Assembly (NCBI GenBank): GCA_031769625.1
Contig: JAUIMM010000519.1
Location: 3,343,501 to 3,407,500 of the forward strand
Length of the DNA stretch: 64,000 nucleotides
Origin: Taudactylus pleione
Taxonomy: Eukaryota > Chordata > Amphibia > Anura > Myobatrachidae
Direction of reading: 5' to 3'
How positions within the stretch are numbered: position 1 is the first letter of the stretch; each line of letters begins with the position of its first letter. The notes beneath the pieces are model-generated. The model did no database searches and was not told where the DNA came from. It saw only the letters and a program-made list of their open reading frames with translations. Positions 53,826 to 64,000 of the stretch are shown one piece after another. A program made the translations under genes and the position numbers.

Positions 53826-54503
53826 GGCAACACATTTAATAGTAAATACAGGTTATAGTCCTAACCCAGTTGCAAAAGAGCTAAATTTCTTATGGCACTT
53901 TAGACATTACACAACCAAAATGGATCAATTAGTAAAAAAACAAAACATTTATCTATTCAAGGTTAGCACATGTAAAAAAAATAATTGCTACCGGGAGTAT
54001 GAAATGACGTAAACTGACATTAGCTTAAAAATAACTCCAATAAAAGTGCTTAACAGCTGTCTCTATCTACAAAGTTGCACTTTAATATAAAAATGTAAAC
54101 ATATTCTTTAGCTAAGGTAAGAGAGATACGTTGTTACTATAAAGACATACAATGGAGTAAATGTACAGTAGGTGTACTGTAGGTGTTTTCTTTCATCCGC
54201 CACTATAATTTGCTGGATGAAAAAAACTGGGTATTTTCTGTATCTTTAGAGGTGATTACGGCCAAATTTGAAGTTGAAATGCACCCGAAATTACAACTAG
54301 AAATGAATACACCATCGTCTGAGCAGGGCAGTAGTTTCCATAGACAGGAATGCAACACAGAAATTTACCAAAAATCGTGATTATAATCACGGGTGTAATA
54401 AAACCAAACACGGTGTAAAAATCGAACTTACAAATAGACCCCCTCCTTAGCAGTGTGTCTAGCAAAAACAAACACAGATCAATGTGATCCGTGTATATTT
54501 CTG
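53826..54503. other. Unannotated sequence; right part may belong to the foldback element that follows
   Basis: Short inverted pair GATTATAATC at 54378-54387 and strings such as CAAACACGGTGTAAAAATCG suggest decayed repeat. No gene. Confidence 0.35.
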
Positions 54504-55510
54504 CCTTTTATTGTTAAATAAATGGTTAATTTTTTTTAAAAAATGACATGGCCCCTCACCCCCTAAAGCATAACCAGCTCCGGGCTGCTGAGCCAGCCCT
54601 GGTTCTAAAAATACGGGGGGGAAAAAACTTTTAGGGTTCCCTTGTATTTTAGGAACTGGCACTGGGCTCCCAGAGCCAGTCCTGGTTTGAAAAATCTGGG
54701 GGATAAAATGACATGGGGTTCCCCCTATTTTTAAAACCAGCACCGGACTCAAATCTAGCAGGGGTGTAATGTCACAGCCAGGGGACCTTTTCACCGAGTC
54801 TACCTGGCCAAAGCACTAACACCCCAAGCTAGTCAACCCAAGCCGGGGATCTCAGGGGAGGTGGGGATCCCCCAATAAAGTGTTTCCCCCTCTCCTGATC
54901 ACCCCAGGCTTACGCTGAAGCCCAGGGCTCTTGCCTGCACCCCTGGCCAGTGGGTGCAGGGGTAATAGTGTGAAATATAGATTGGTATTATTGTTTTTTA
55001 CTGTGAAATTATAGGTGCCAATTTGCCTGCCCTTTGGCAGTAGTGGAACTACAAGTGCCAGCAGGCGGCCGGCAACCGTACCCACACTGTAAAAAAAAAA
55101 TAAAGTCTCCATGGGTCTTGTAAAAACAAAAAAATGCTGTTATCCAAGTCATCAGACATGTAGAGATGCATGCCAATGACAGATACCGCGTGGCCAGGCC
55201 TGCAAGCCAATCAGAGGCCGCTCTACAATTAGCGGCCGCTGATTGGCTGTGACACTTGTGGCTATCAATCAACAATGTCAGCTGTGGCATTACACCCCGG
55301 CTAGATTTGAGTTCGGCGATGGTCTTAAAAATAAGGGGAACCCCACGCCAATTTTTTACCCCTATTTTTAAAACCAGAATTGGCTCTGGGAGCCCAGTGC
55401 TGTTTCCCAAAATACGGGGGAACCCTACATGTTTTTGCCCCATATTTTTAGTGGTTATGCTTTGTGGGGGGGGGGGTAATTTTTTTTTTTTAAATTAACC
55501 ATTTATTAAC
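54504..55510. mobile_element. Foldback-type element: long inverted repeat of about 230-260 bp arms
   Basis: The left arm (about 54510-54782) and right arm (about 55270-55505) are imperfect reverse complements. Shared blocks, left then right reversed: AAATGGTTAATTTTTTT with AAATTAACCATTTATTAAC; GGTTCCCCCTATTTTTAAAA with TTAAAAATAAGGGGAACCCC; GGGCTCCCAGAGCCAGT with TGGCTCTGGGAGCCCAG; CTCAAATCTAGC and GGGGTGTAATG with CATTACACCCC and GCTAGATTTGAG. The central 490 bp is unique, with GAGGTGGGGATCCCCC and a GCGGCCGC-containing hairpin near 55216-55250. No transposase recognised. Confidence 0.75.
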
Positions 55511-55722
55511 TAACACACACACTATTGGCAGACACACACAAGGATCCTGGACGTATTTTATGTGCAGGCTGCTTGTTCGCGAGGGAAACATGGGCAGGAA
55601 ATGCAGGGTTTAAACACGGGTAGGACCGATCACATATGCCATCGGAAGATACGATCCAGATAAACACAGGAGCTTGGTAAATTCCCAAATATATTTGTAA
55701 AAATAACTCCCTATTTTGATCA
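55511..55722. other. Unannotated sequence between foldback element and hAT insertion
   Basis: The stretch continues beyond the following hAT insertion (TTTAAACACGGGTAGG before, CCCGTGTTTAAAAAACGG after). Confidence 0.35.
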
Positions 55723-55730
55723 TTCCTACC

Positions 55731-56127
55731 CAGTGGCGTCACTTGCCTGACTTGCACCCGGTGTGGTGGTCAGTCCGGGATCCACGCTTTTGTGCCATCC
55801 CGTACGCAGACATCCTGCGAAGCCACGTCCACTCATGTTTGACACTCATGGGGCATCACCGCATGTCACGCCCCCTGTCCTAAGCAATCAATGGGCAGGG
55901 GAGAGGCTAGGGGTTGCCCAGTAGCTGCTGTGCTGCTACGCTGAGTAATCCCGGCTCAGCACATCAGCAAGTGCTGGACAGCCAACAGCCTCACCCCTGC
56001 CTCTCACTGCAGTGTGACTGCTCGGTGACACCATCCAAGGGGCTGACACCAAAATAGCAGAGCAGCTCTACTATTTTGGTGTTACCCCCTCGGATGGTGT
56101 CACCCGGTGCAGCCCGCACCCCCCTTG
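55731..56127. mobile_element. hAT MITE (397 bp) with TTCCTACC target duplication
   Basis: Flanked by TTCCTACC at 55723-55730 and 56128-56135. It starts CAGTGGCGTCACTTGCC; the right-end reverse complement is CAAGGGGGGTGCGGGC, so terminal complementarity is limited. A large internal palindrome pairs GGTGACACCATCC with GGATGGTGTCACC and ACACCAAAATAG with CTATTTTGGTGT. Confidence 0.85.
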
Positions 56128-56183
56128 TTCCTACCCGTGTTTAAAAAACGGACAAACACAGGGTAAACACGGAGCTTAGTAAA

Positions 56184-56345
56184 TTTACCCCTTGGAGAGA
56201 GAGAAAGTGAACGGAGATAAAGAACCAACCAATCAGCTCCATACTGTCACGTTACGAGCTGTGTTTAAAAAATGACAGTTAGGAGGTGATTGGTTGGTAC
56301 TTTATGTCCGCCCACTTTATCTCTCTTCAAGGGTTAAATTAGTAA
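56184..56345. mobile_element. Harbinger-like palindromic MITE (CTTGGAGAGAGA family), degraded ends
   Basis: CTTGGAGAGAGAGAAAGTGA pairs with CACTTTATCTCTCTTCAAGG, and GAACCAACCAATCAGCTCC with GGTGATTGGTTGGTAC. The outer G-rich ends have partly decayed. Confidence 0.7.
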
Positions 56346-56743
56346 TAGACCCTTCACTCCCTGGGGCACCGAACACTGACGCAAGGAACGCTGTTCTGAG
56401 TGTGTTGCTGGAATCTAGTTTATATTTGGACACGTTTAGCCTCTGTGTCCTCTGCTGTCATAGTATAATACTGATCCAAAGTAAGAAGGATGAAGAAGTT
56501 TCAGGGTAGAGAGGGAAGAACATTTTATAAAAGGATTTTAACCTCTAAAACTGTCATAGTTAAGATAAATATTCTTGATAATTGTCCCTTTAAGATAACA
56601 GAAAAATGTGCATAATATTTATATGATTTACATGATTCAGAAAGATCTATGGATGTGTGTTACAAAATACAAAGGTGAAACAATCAAATCAGCAACTAGT
56701 AACTGTTGATTAGGAATCTGTTTATTGAAGGGCTTCTGTCTCT
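56346..56743. other. Unannotated sequence
   Basis: No recognised feature. Confidence 0.35.
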
Positions 56744-57310
56744 GGGCCTGATTCAGCAAGGAACGCACGCAAGCAGACGCACGCACCCGGCCGCTGTGAG
56801 GATATGCTAATTAATACATACGCACAGTGACAGAAGCGTAAGATGCAGCCGTCTAGCCTTATATTAATCCGCCCATTTCCCTATACTCAAAGGCGGATGA
56901 GTACGCAAAATAGCGTAAACATCGGTAACATCGAGAACCATCGATCACATTTGCATAATAGTGGTTGACTAGACCTCACGCAGGATCTTGGCAACTTGCT
57001 GTGTACACAGAGTCTCATCACTGCGAGCGGCATAGCAGTGGCTAATTTATGCATGCCCCTAAAACGCCGTCCCAACGTACAGACGTACAGCATTCGCCCG
57101 ACCACCCCCCATCACCACCCACAAACGGCACTTCCTGTCAATCAATATCGGAAGGCGTCTGCGTGCACGTTGCATGTAGTCTGCGTACGCTTACCTGACT
57201 GCACTGGCTAGTTCGGGCATGCGCTGTACAATGCATACGCATGCGCAGTACAAAACCATCGGGCAAGTGCGTGCGTTCTCTCCTGTGCGTTGCTTGCTGA
57301 ATCATACCCT
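56744..57310. mobile_element. GAATCAGGCCC-group MITE
   Basis: The left GGGCCTGATTCAGCAAGGAA and right CGTTGCTTGCTGAATCATAC are inverted repeats over about 17 bases with mismatches. The interior has CGCACGCAAGCAGACGCACG and GCATACGCATGCGCAGTAC. Overlapping frames are not genes. Confidence 0.78.
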
Positions 57311-57840
57311 CAGTTATAACTGGACTGTCCTAATGTTTTCCACTGGAAACGATGAACGAGGAGTGATTACATTACCAGAATTGAGACTTTTGATAGAGAA
57401 GCAAAATGGAAATTTTATGGACCAAACAAACATTTTTATTTTCAACAGACACAAGATACAAATAATGCAAAACAGAACTAAATAAGTGTACATTGTCCAT
57501 TTTACTGCCATCATTATAGTATAAAAAATACAACATTATCATTAACAGTTATTATTAACAAATGCTCACCATGCCTACTTAAATGGGTGCGTATTTGGGG
57601 ATGCGGTAAAGGGAGAATGGAAGCCTGGAGTAACATGCACAAGAATATAAAATACATGCAGAGTTTAGATAATAGTTATAAAGATGGGCATGGGGAGAAT
57701 TAATTATAATGTAGGGCAGGAGCTACTCTGTCTTTCTCTAATGACCTCCAGGATTCAAGTTGAGTCAGAAAGATTGAGCCATATACAATTCTTTAATAAA
57801 GAATTATGATAAGATAATTTTGTGGTCAGTGGCCTGCTAT
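57311..57840. other. Unannotated sequence
   Basis: Nothing recognised; may be the far 3' portion of the minus-strand LINE that begins to the right. Confidence 0.35.
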
Positions 57841-60640
57841 AACCGCCATTGCCAAGCTAAGATATGAGAAGCCAGTTTGCAGATTGGGTAAATTTGGAGC
57901 AGAAGAAAGATCGATCATTGGGGATTGTAGCCCTCAAAACTGAGTTGAGGAGTCTGTGGATTTTGTCCCAAAAAGATAAATCCTTAGATTTACTGTATCT
58001 TAGATAAACAGGTCTAAAATAAGTAATATCATATATGGCCACAGATCCTTCAGAAAACCTTATCAAATATAGTATAGTTGGTCAGAAGTGTTGTACCATC
58101 TAACTTAGAGTCCTCATGTACACCTCCCTTTCGCCTCCCACATAATGTGGTGGCCAAAAGTTAGCAACAGGGCTACATTTTCTTAAAGTTTGAAGCGTAA
58201 GCCAGCAACATTTTGATCAAAGGCCTTCACTGCTTTGAATGAGAGAACTGGGGGTTTAATCACAAAATGTTGTTTTGTAAAACCTGTTCGTGTTTATGCC
58301 TGATATATAAAAGGACAGTGCTTTTACTAGCCGTGTGTTGGTGATTTTCTACTTTTAATCATCTGGATCAAATCTATCATTCTTCTCGTGTTATTCCTAG
58401 CCTGATGGCCTGTGATTAATCTGATCTGTAAAAGATATATTAAAACAGGGAGAACCTGATAAGTGAGAACTTTATGTTATTATTCAGGAGGAATATAGGT
58501 CTGTGCCTCTCACAATTAAATAATTTAACAACTACACAGTATATAGTATTTTGGCTCCGAGTGCTGAATCTAGAAGTGGAGAGTGGCAAAAAAAATATCA
58601 GAAGATATTTTGCGATATGCAGCTAAAAATCTGTCAGGTTGCGCGATTTACCCAATTTTTTATGTTTATTTATTTGAGCAACTTCTTTGGTGGTAATTTT
58701 GGAACTAAAACATCTTGTAAGTTGCAGAACATTGGCCATTGTTAAGAAAATGCCTAATGTGCTATTGAAGATGACAGTATGTTTGGATGTTGAGCCAGTT
58801 ATATAAATGAACATAGTATGTAGGAGATTCTTCACAAATATCTTTAGGGTCATACTGTATGTGAGGTCCCTTTAGAAGTTTCGATGGCTAAGATATGGCT
58901 GCAGGACTGTCGGGTCTGAGAAGAACTTGTTCTGACTTTTGAGGTATTGGTGTTATAGTTAGTTCCTATTATTCCAGATAGTTTTTCCTTCAGAGCTCTA
59001 GGCATTATACTTATCACTTCCTAATGGTTTTCCCACAAAGTCCCAGTAGAATTTGGTTTGGTTGAGTATTAAGTAGTGAAGTATGAGTATGAAGTAGTAA
59101 GTATGAGTATGAACTAGTGAAGTATGAGTATGAAACAGTGAAGTATGAAGTAGTAAGTACGAGTAAGTATGAAGTAGTGAAGTAAGAGTATGAAACAGTG
59201 AAGTATGAGTTTGAAGTAGTAAGTATGAGTAAGTATGAGTATGAAGTAGTAAGTATGAGTATGGAGTAGTGAAGTATGAGTATGAAACAGTGAAGTATGA
59301 GTCTGAAGTAGTGAAGCATGAGTATGAAGTAGTGAAGTATGACTATGAAGTAGTGTAGTATGAGTATTAAACAATGAAGTATGAGTATGAAGTAGTAAGT
59401 ATGAGTATGAAGTAGTGAAGTATGAGTATGAAACACTGAAATATGAGTCTGAAGTAGTGAAGTATGAGTATGAAGAAGTATGAGTCTGAAGTAGTGAAGC
59501 ATGAGTGTGAAGTAGTGATGTATGAGTATGAAACAGTGAAGTATGAGTATGAAGTAGTGAAGTATGAGTATGAAACAATGAAGTATGAGTATGAAGTAGT
59601 AAGTATGAGTATGTATGAGTATAAAGTAGTGAAGTATGAGTAAGAAGTAGTAAGTATGAGTAAGTATGAGTATGAAGTAGTAAGTGTGAGTATGAAGTAA
59701 TGAAGTATGAGTATGAAGTAGTGAAGTATGAGTATGAAACAGTGAAGTATGAGTATGAAAGTAGTAAAGTATGAGCATGAAGTAGTGAAGTATGAATTTG
59801 AAGCATGCGTATGAAGTAGTAAGTATGAATATGAAGTAGTGTAGTATGAGTCTGAAGTAGTCGAGTATGAATTTGAAGTATGAGTATGAAGTAGTAAGTA
59901 TGAGTATGAAGTAGTGTAGTATGAGTCTGAAGTAATGGAGTATGAAGTTGAAGTATGAGTATGAATTAGTGAGGCAACAGTTCATGTAAATATGATTTTA
60001 TCGCCGGGCTTCATTAACCCTATATTTGTAATAGAGGGACTAAAAAGTCAAAAAGATCTACTGAGATAAGAGCATGGCCTGAACAAAAAGTTGGTTGACT
60101 GTATGGAGCGGGAGGAGCTTTAATGTGTAATGATGGTTGAGTAGGATCATATAACTTCTGGAGTATGAGGAGTGAACATGGCAATTAAATGTGTATACTC
60201 TGGTTCAGCATTCTTTAACTTTCCAGGAGTTATATAATGATGTCATTGTGGCAAATTCTGTAGAACTTTCTATTTTTCCCTGCCTGTACTGTCTAGGATG
60301 GAATAGGCAGAGGCTAAGATTTATCCACATTTGTGTTTAGGACTGCACTGAAGTCTCCTGCTACAATGAGCTTTTCTTTGCTGATCAGTGACAGGTTAGC
60401 AATTACAGAGATTTGCAAATAAAATCTATACTGGTCCTGGATAGGAACATAAATATGCACCAGGGTATAGAGAAGATTATTGTTTGCCATAAAAAAAAAA
60501 AAATGTCTACATTCTTTATCTTTATGAACATCTACGAGTTCAAAGGTAATTGTTATTTCTCATTTCTTTTGGGTGTCGCTGCATCCATGCAATGTTATAG
60601 GATGGGGTTTCGGATGCAGGTCAGAGTGAAGATGTAATTG
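57841..60640 (-). pseudogene. L1/Tx1-like LINE ORF2 remnant, minus strand, split by a minisatellite
   Basis: Reading the minus strand from right to left: endonuclease sequence at about 60440-60300 gives YTLVHIYVPIQDQYRFYLQI followed by EKLIVAGDFSAVLNTNVDKS, matching the L1-type endonuclease (VYxP-D-xxFY, xxGDFNxVLxxxxDRS). At about 60215-60140 is EYTFNCHVHSSYSR, corresponding to the YTxxxxxHxSxSRID box. The minisatellite lies at 59045-59975. Further left the reverse transcriptase resumes: HRPIFLLNNNIK (about 58507-58470), LGITRRMIDLIQMIKSRK (about 58410-58355) and LSFKAVKAFDQNVAG (about 58245-58200), matching YRPISLLN-DxK, TRRxIDLI and LDAxKAFDRVxW. Stops and frame changes are frequent. The remainder to 57841 has no sure motif. 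L1/Tx1 clade membership is inferred from these motifs. Confidence 0.72.
59045..59975. repeat. AGTATGAGTATGAAGTAGTG minisatellite (about 0.93 kb)
   Basis: Imperfect units of about 21 bases built from GTATGAGTATGAA plus GTAGTGA, ACAGTGA or GTAA variants. Shorter units (14 bp) are mixed in. The minus strand stays open for 323 codons with a repetitive hydrophobic/His/Ser/Tyr product (HTHTSLL, YFILILHYF). This comes from stop-free repeat composition and is not a gene. Confidence 0.95.
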
Positions 60641-61347
60641 TAATTAAAGTGTCCTTGAAAATGGCAACATGTAAAACAAAGAGGGTAGGTCCTCGGATAA
60701 GGGAGTAAAGAAGAGGGTAAGGCTATTTGATGTAGGTAACACAGATATAAGGTGGTAGTCAATAAAAAGGTTTAGGGCCCATAATAACTATATACCAGAA
60801 GAGGGCACCATGCCCAGGAAGACGAGCAGCATGTAATAACAGAGCTTAGCTAGTGCAAAAAGGAGTTCAGTTCACTTCAGATCAATACATTCTACATTCT
60901 AAGGGTAATAGTAACCATATTTAGAAAAACGCTTATATCAAGACATGGCTGTAACAATATGAAATAATGAAATTGGTTGTGTAAGCCTTTGAGATACATT
61001 TAAACATAAATAACACTTAAGACCTGAAACCAATATACTTACAGCAGGACATAATACAAATAAACTAGCATGTGTGTTTTGAGGTGTTGTGACAGAAAGT
61101 TATGTCATTAATAAGAAAGTATATTATAAATGGGGCTCGCAGGGTATATTTATAAATGTAGAGATTACAATATATCTTATATGTACAGTATTTGATGACT
61201 TGATAAAGAAGGTAAAGTTTTAGTTGATTGATAGACTTATTAGACGCTTATTGATATGTCAGTGATATTAGTTTCAAGCATCCAAATATAAAAGTCAACA
61301 AGAATAAACGAATAGAAGGAACACTGTAGTCTAGAAATCTAATGAGT
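60641..61347. other. Unannotated sequence, may include LINE sequence upstream of ORF2
   Basis: On the minus strand this would lie 5' of the LINE endonuclease. No ORF1 protein could be recognised. Confidence 0.35.
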
Positions 61348-61350
61348 TTA

Positions 61351-61528
61351 GGGGGAGATGTATCAAATTTTAGAGCAAGATAGTGGAGAAGTTGCCCACA
61401 CTAACCAATCTCCTTCATTCTGTCATTTTACAGGATGTGCTAGAAAAATTATAGTTAGAAGCTGACTGGTTTCTATGAACAATTGCTCCACTTTGTCCAT
61501 CTCCAAGAGTTGATAAATCTCCCCCCCC
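61351..61528. mobile_element. Harbinger-like palindromic MITE with TTA target duplication
   Basis: TTA at 61348-61350 and 61529-61531. The left GGGGGAGATGTATCAAATTT and right GAGTTGATAAATCTCCCCCC are complementary; AACCAATCTCCTTC pairs imperfectly with GAAGCTGACTGGTT. Same family as 23994 and 46157. Confidence 0.88.
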
Positions 61529-61531
61529 TTA

Positions 61532-61916
61532 GTGCATCAAAGTTCAGTGCCCATTTAAAGAGAGTATATTGAAACATACAGTAATGATTGTAAAATGAAT
61601 ATATATTTTGTAATTCCTGTATTAGCAGATGCATCTTGTATTATCTGTTGATCGTAGTCCAGTCCAGTCTTTACTTAGTCCAGTTGTAGTTCTGCTATTC
61701 TGAAGTAATAAGTGTTGCATTTTCTGGTGATTATTCTGGTTCTGAACCAGTATGTGATATACAGTAGTTTATATTTTAATCTCATATGATCCTGGTGATG
61801 GGTTCAAATCTCTGAATTCTGTTAGTGACATATTTCTAATTGGATATCTTCAAGAATGATTGTGATTTACATGCGTCTCTTATACTGCTTCCTTGATGGT
61901 GAAATAGTGGAATCTA
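61532..61916. other. Unannotated sequence
   Basis: No recognised feature. Confidence 0.35.
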
Positions 61917-61917
61917 A

Positions 61918-62518
61918 GGCCCTCATTCAGAGCCGTTCGCTATTTGCGGTCGTTCGTTCAAAAACAAGGGGTGGCTATTCAAATGATCCGTTCGCTCATT
62001 GCAGTCTGTTCACACCTCTAAGTCTGAACGAGCGAGCAAAACATACGCTCGTTTATTTGATAAAAATGCCCCCTGGCCGCTCGCACCATACGTCATGTCC
62101 GCTATTTATTAGATTAATCGAGTACATCGTACAGCGTATGAACTGCTCGCTATTCTTGTGGTTGGTTTTTTCAACCGCTATTTTGCGAGCAGTTCTGAGT
62201 TAAAAAAAAAACAAGTGACGTGGTCAATGACGCTGCTGTATTAATTATGCACTCCCTTAAAACGCCCGTTTTGACCTTTAAGCACGCCTGCGTTCGAATT
62301 CCACTCCCCCGTTTTCAAGCACCTTCCCCTGTTACCACCCACATACGCCTCATTCTGTCACTCAAAATAGCAGGCACTCGCTATATAGCGTACAAACGAT
62401 TTTCGGCCGCACTGACTGGTTCGCGCATGCGTACTAAAAACCGTACGCATGCGCAGATGTGCGAACATCGCTCGGAACGAGCGTACTGCCGCTAGCGAGC
62501 GGCTCTGAATGAGGGCCT
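61918..62518. mobile_element. MITE with perfect GGCCCTCATTCAGAGCCG ends
   Basis: The first 18 bases are the exact reverse complement of the last 18 (CGGCTCTGAATGAGGGCC), with weaker pairing further in (TCGCTATTTGCGG against CCGCTAGCGAG). The interior is rich in AACGAGCG/CGCTCGTT and has CGTACGCATGCGCAGATG. The frames at 61856-62203 and 62220-62495 lie mainly in it and are not genes. It belongs to the wider GAATCAGGCCC group. Confidence 0.85.
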
Positions 62519-62885
62519 ATGTCTCATGTATGGGATATTGGGGCCTCTTATTGCTTGGTGCCAGGTAGGTAATTGTGGGGCCCATTTATCAATCAGTTTT
62601 ATCATATGCAACAAGTTTTAAAACCTGTTGCGTATGATAATGGTGCTCCAGCCAATTAGCTCCTAACTTTGTAATACCACAGGTAAGTCAAAACAATGGT
62701 GCCTCACCCTATTTCTGTGGCAGTGATAGTTGGTGATGACTTGGTATGGCCAATACACCGAGGGGCATATCTAACCCATGGTAAGCCTGGTTAGCCCCTC
62801 ACAATGGCTACACCACCCTCAAGACTCCGCCTTGGATTACATTCATTCTCCTTGTTATGTCTTTTTATTGGTCTTCATGTGCTCT
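62519..62885. other. Mostly unannotated; short palindromic relic at 62578-62680
   Basis: CATATGCAACAAGTTTTAAA pairs with TTTAAAACCTGTTGCGTATG (62604-62637). GGGGCCCATTTATCAATCAG begins it, so it may be half of a Harbinger-like MITE. Confidence 0.45.
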
Positions 62886-63435
62886 GAGGGCTCGATACAG
62901 ACCCGCTCATTAGATGCACACGCTCGCTCCCAGCATATGCAAATTCGGCTAAGTGACGGCAAGGCAGGCGATCGCACGGCAAGACATAAGCACGCCCACT
63001 ATGTCTTGGTGTGCAATCGCTTTGTGTATGCAGACGCCCACCAGCCTGTCTTAAGACTCCCACTTGCGCACGTCATCTTCAGGAAGTGTATGCAACCATC
63101 GGTACATCGGGTACCATCGGATGCTATCACAGTGCTTGAAGTTGACTATTCCCTACCGCACTTCAGTGTAAAAATCATCCAGGTGACGTGTACTATGACG
63201 CTGCCTGTTAATTATGCACGCCTCTGAAACGGCATTAAGATGCTCAGACATGCCTGCATTTGCACCTCCACTCCCCCGTTTCTAGTACTGGGCTGTCTAT
63301 GCTTGGTCAGCGAACGCTTCCCAATCTCTCGCACTGGTTCATGCACGCGCACTGTGATGCGTATGCATGAGTACAATGCGTAAATTGGCCGGCTATGAGC
63401 GAACGCTTCCTAGCGAGCCGGTCTGAATGAGGCTG
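62886..63435. mobile_element. GAATCAGGCCC-group MITE, CAGACCCGCTC subtype
   Basis: The left GGCTCGATACAGACCCGCTC pairs imperfectly with the right CGAGCCGGTCTGAATGAGGC. Interior blocks AGTGTATGCAACCATCGGTA and GATGCTATCAC are the inverse of blocks in 47752-48389. The 149-codon frame at 62778-63227 is within it and not a gene. Confidence 0.75.
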
Positions 63436-63588
63436 CTCATATGAATTACTACAGTATTTTAAACTTAAAATTAATCATAATTAAGGTAATTAAAAGAATG
63501 AAACAATTAACCTATGCAGCAGCAAACACATCCATTTAGTGAAGACAATGATGAAGAAGACTTAGCATAAACTTGCACTTTTGGGCAA

Positions 63589-64000
63589 AGGTCCTGATTG
63601 TGCATCAGACACAGATGCTAATGCTGCTGCATATAGTGATTGATGGCATACTGCGCAGGCATCGCGGGCTGCATACGCATCTTTGGAACATTTGCTTGAT
63701 TCAGAGCTGTCAGCATCTCAACTGTGTCTCTGCAGCCACTTAAAGGACGTTTCTGGGTGGTAACTGGGCAGCAACAATGCTATCGATTCCAACCTATCTG
63801 TACACTCTAAAAATTTCGCTATTTAGCGTTATGAGTCGCACAAGAAATAATTGCTTTCAGACTTTGACTGTGGTTCCAAAGCACAAAAAGATATTATTCA
63901 ACATGCTGTGATCTAAATACAATTAGCGCAAACAAATTATACAGTCACAAGGTACAGTTGTTACATACGCATGCGCTCTGGATCCAGATCCCGGTATCAA
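63589..64000. mobile_element. GAATCAGGCCC-group MITE running off the window
   Basis: It begins AGGTCCTGATTGTGCATCAG and contains CATACTGCGCAGGCATCGCG and GGACGTTTCTGGGTGGTAAC, typical of the group's interior. The right end is outside the window. Confidence 0.45.

Noticed and set aside
62778..63227. 149-codon frame
   Set aside because: Mostly within a GAATCAGGCCC-group MITE; other frames of the same element family are also open by composition.

Overview
The window looks like gene-poor nuclear DNA from a vertebrate, most probably an anuran amphibian with a large genome. This rests on the repeats: palindromic TTA-flanked Harbinger-like MITEs, many short hAT elements with 8-bp target duplications, a cluster of elements whose ends read GAATCAGGCCC or close variants, LINE tails ending in GGCGC..TATAAATAAA, and long GATA/ATT/TA microsatellites. 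There is no operon structure, no ribosome-binding sites and no long host reading frame. I could not support any host protein-coding gene, tRNA, rRNA or CRISPR array. Most reading frames are chance, repeat-generated, or decayed transposase/retrotransposon remnants.

Layout. 1-9 kb: GATA arrays, a 935-bp element with perfect terminal repeats enclosing a minisatellite (989-1923), a CR1/L2-like LINE remnant carrying a nested MITE (about 3.77-4.96 kb), and a possible decayed LTR (about 6.4-7.0 kb). 9-15 kb: a shortened mariner (9171-10014), a 183-bp hAT MITE, a LINE 3' end, and a 2.49-kb terminal-inverted-repeat element of a family I cannot name with a broken transposase-like gene (12006-14492). 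15-30 kb: MITEs, a very long ATT microsatellite at a LINE tail, and several hAT MITEs, some nested. 30-35 kb: a hAT element with a broken transposase, a Tc1-like remnant and a LINE endonuclease/tail fragment.

35.5-40.3 kb: the most striking object, a 4786-bp hAT element with a perfect 8-bp target duplication. It carries about 14 near-identical 160-bp tandem repeats upstream of a transposase whose catalytic core is missing; three 139-bp relatives of the same repeat lie in the gap. 40-57 kb: a Helitron-like element interrupted by a nearly perfect palindromic MITE, nested hAT elements, a large inverted repeat, and more MITEs. 57-64 kb: a minus-strand L1/Tx1-like LINE remnant split between endonuclease and reverse transcriptase by a 0.93-kb minisatellite, then further GAATCAGGCCC-type MITEs.

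The features interact as a nested insertion record: hAT into Harbinger-like MITE, Harbinger-like MITE into Helitron, MITE into LINE, hAT into a foldback region. No autonomous intact element is visible. Family names come from recognised motifs and termini read by eye and were not checked against a database.
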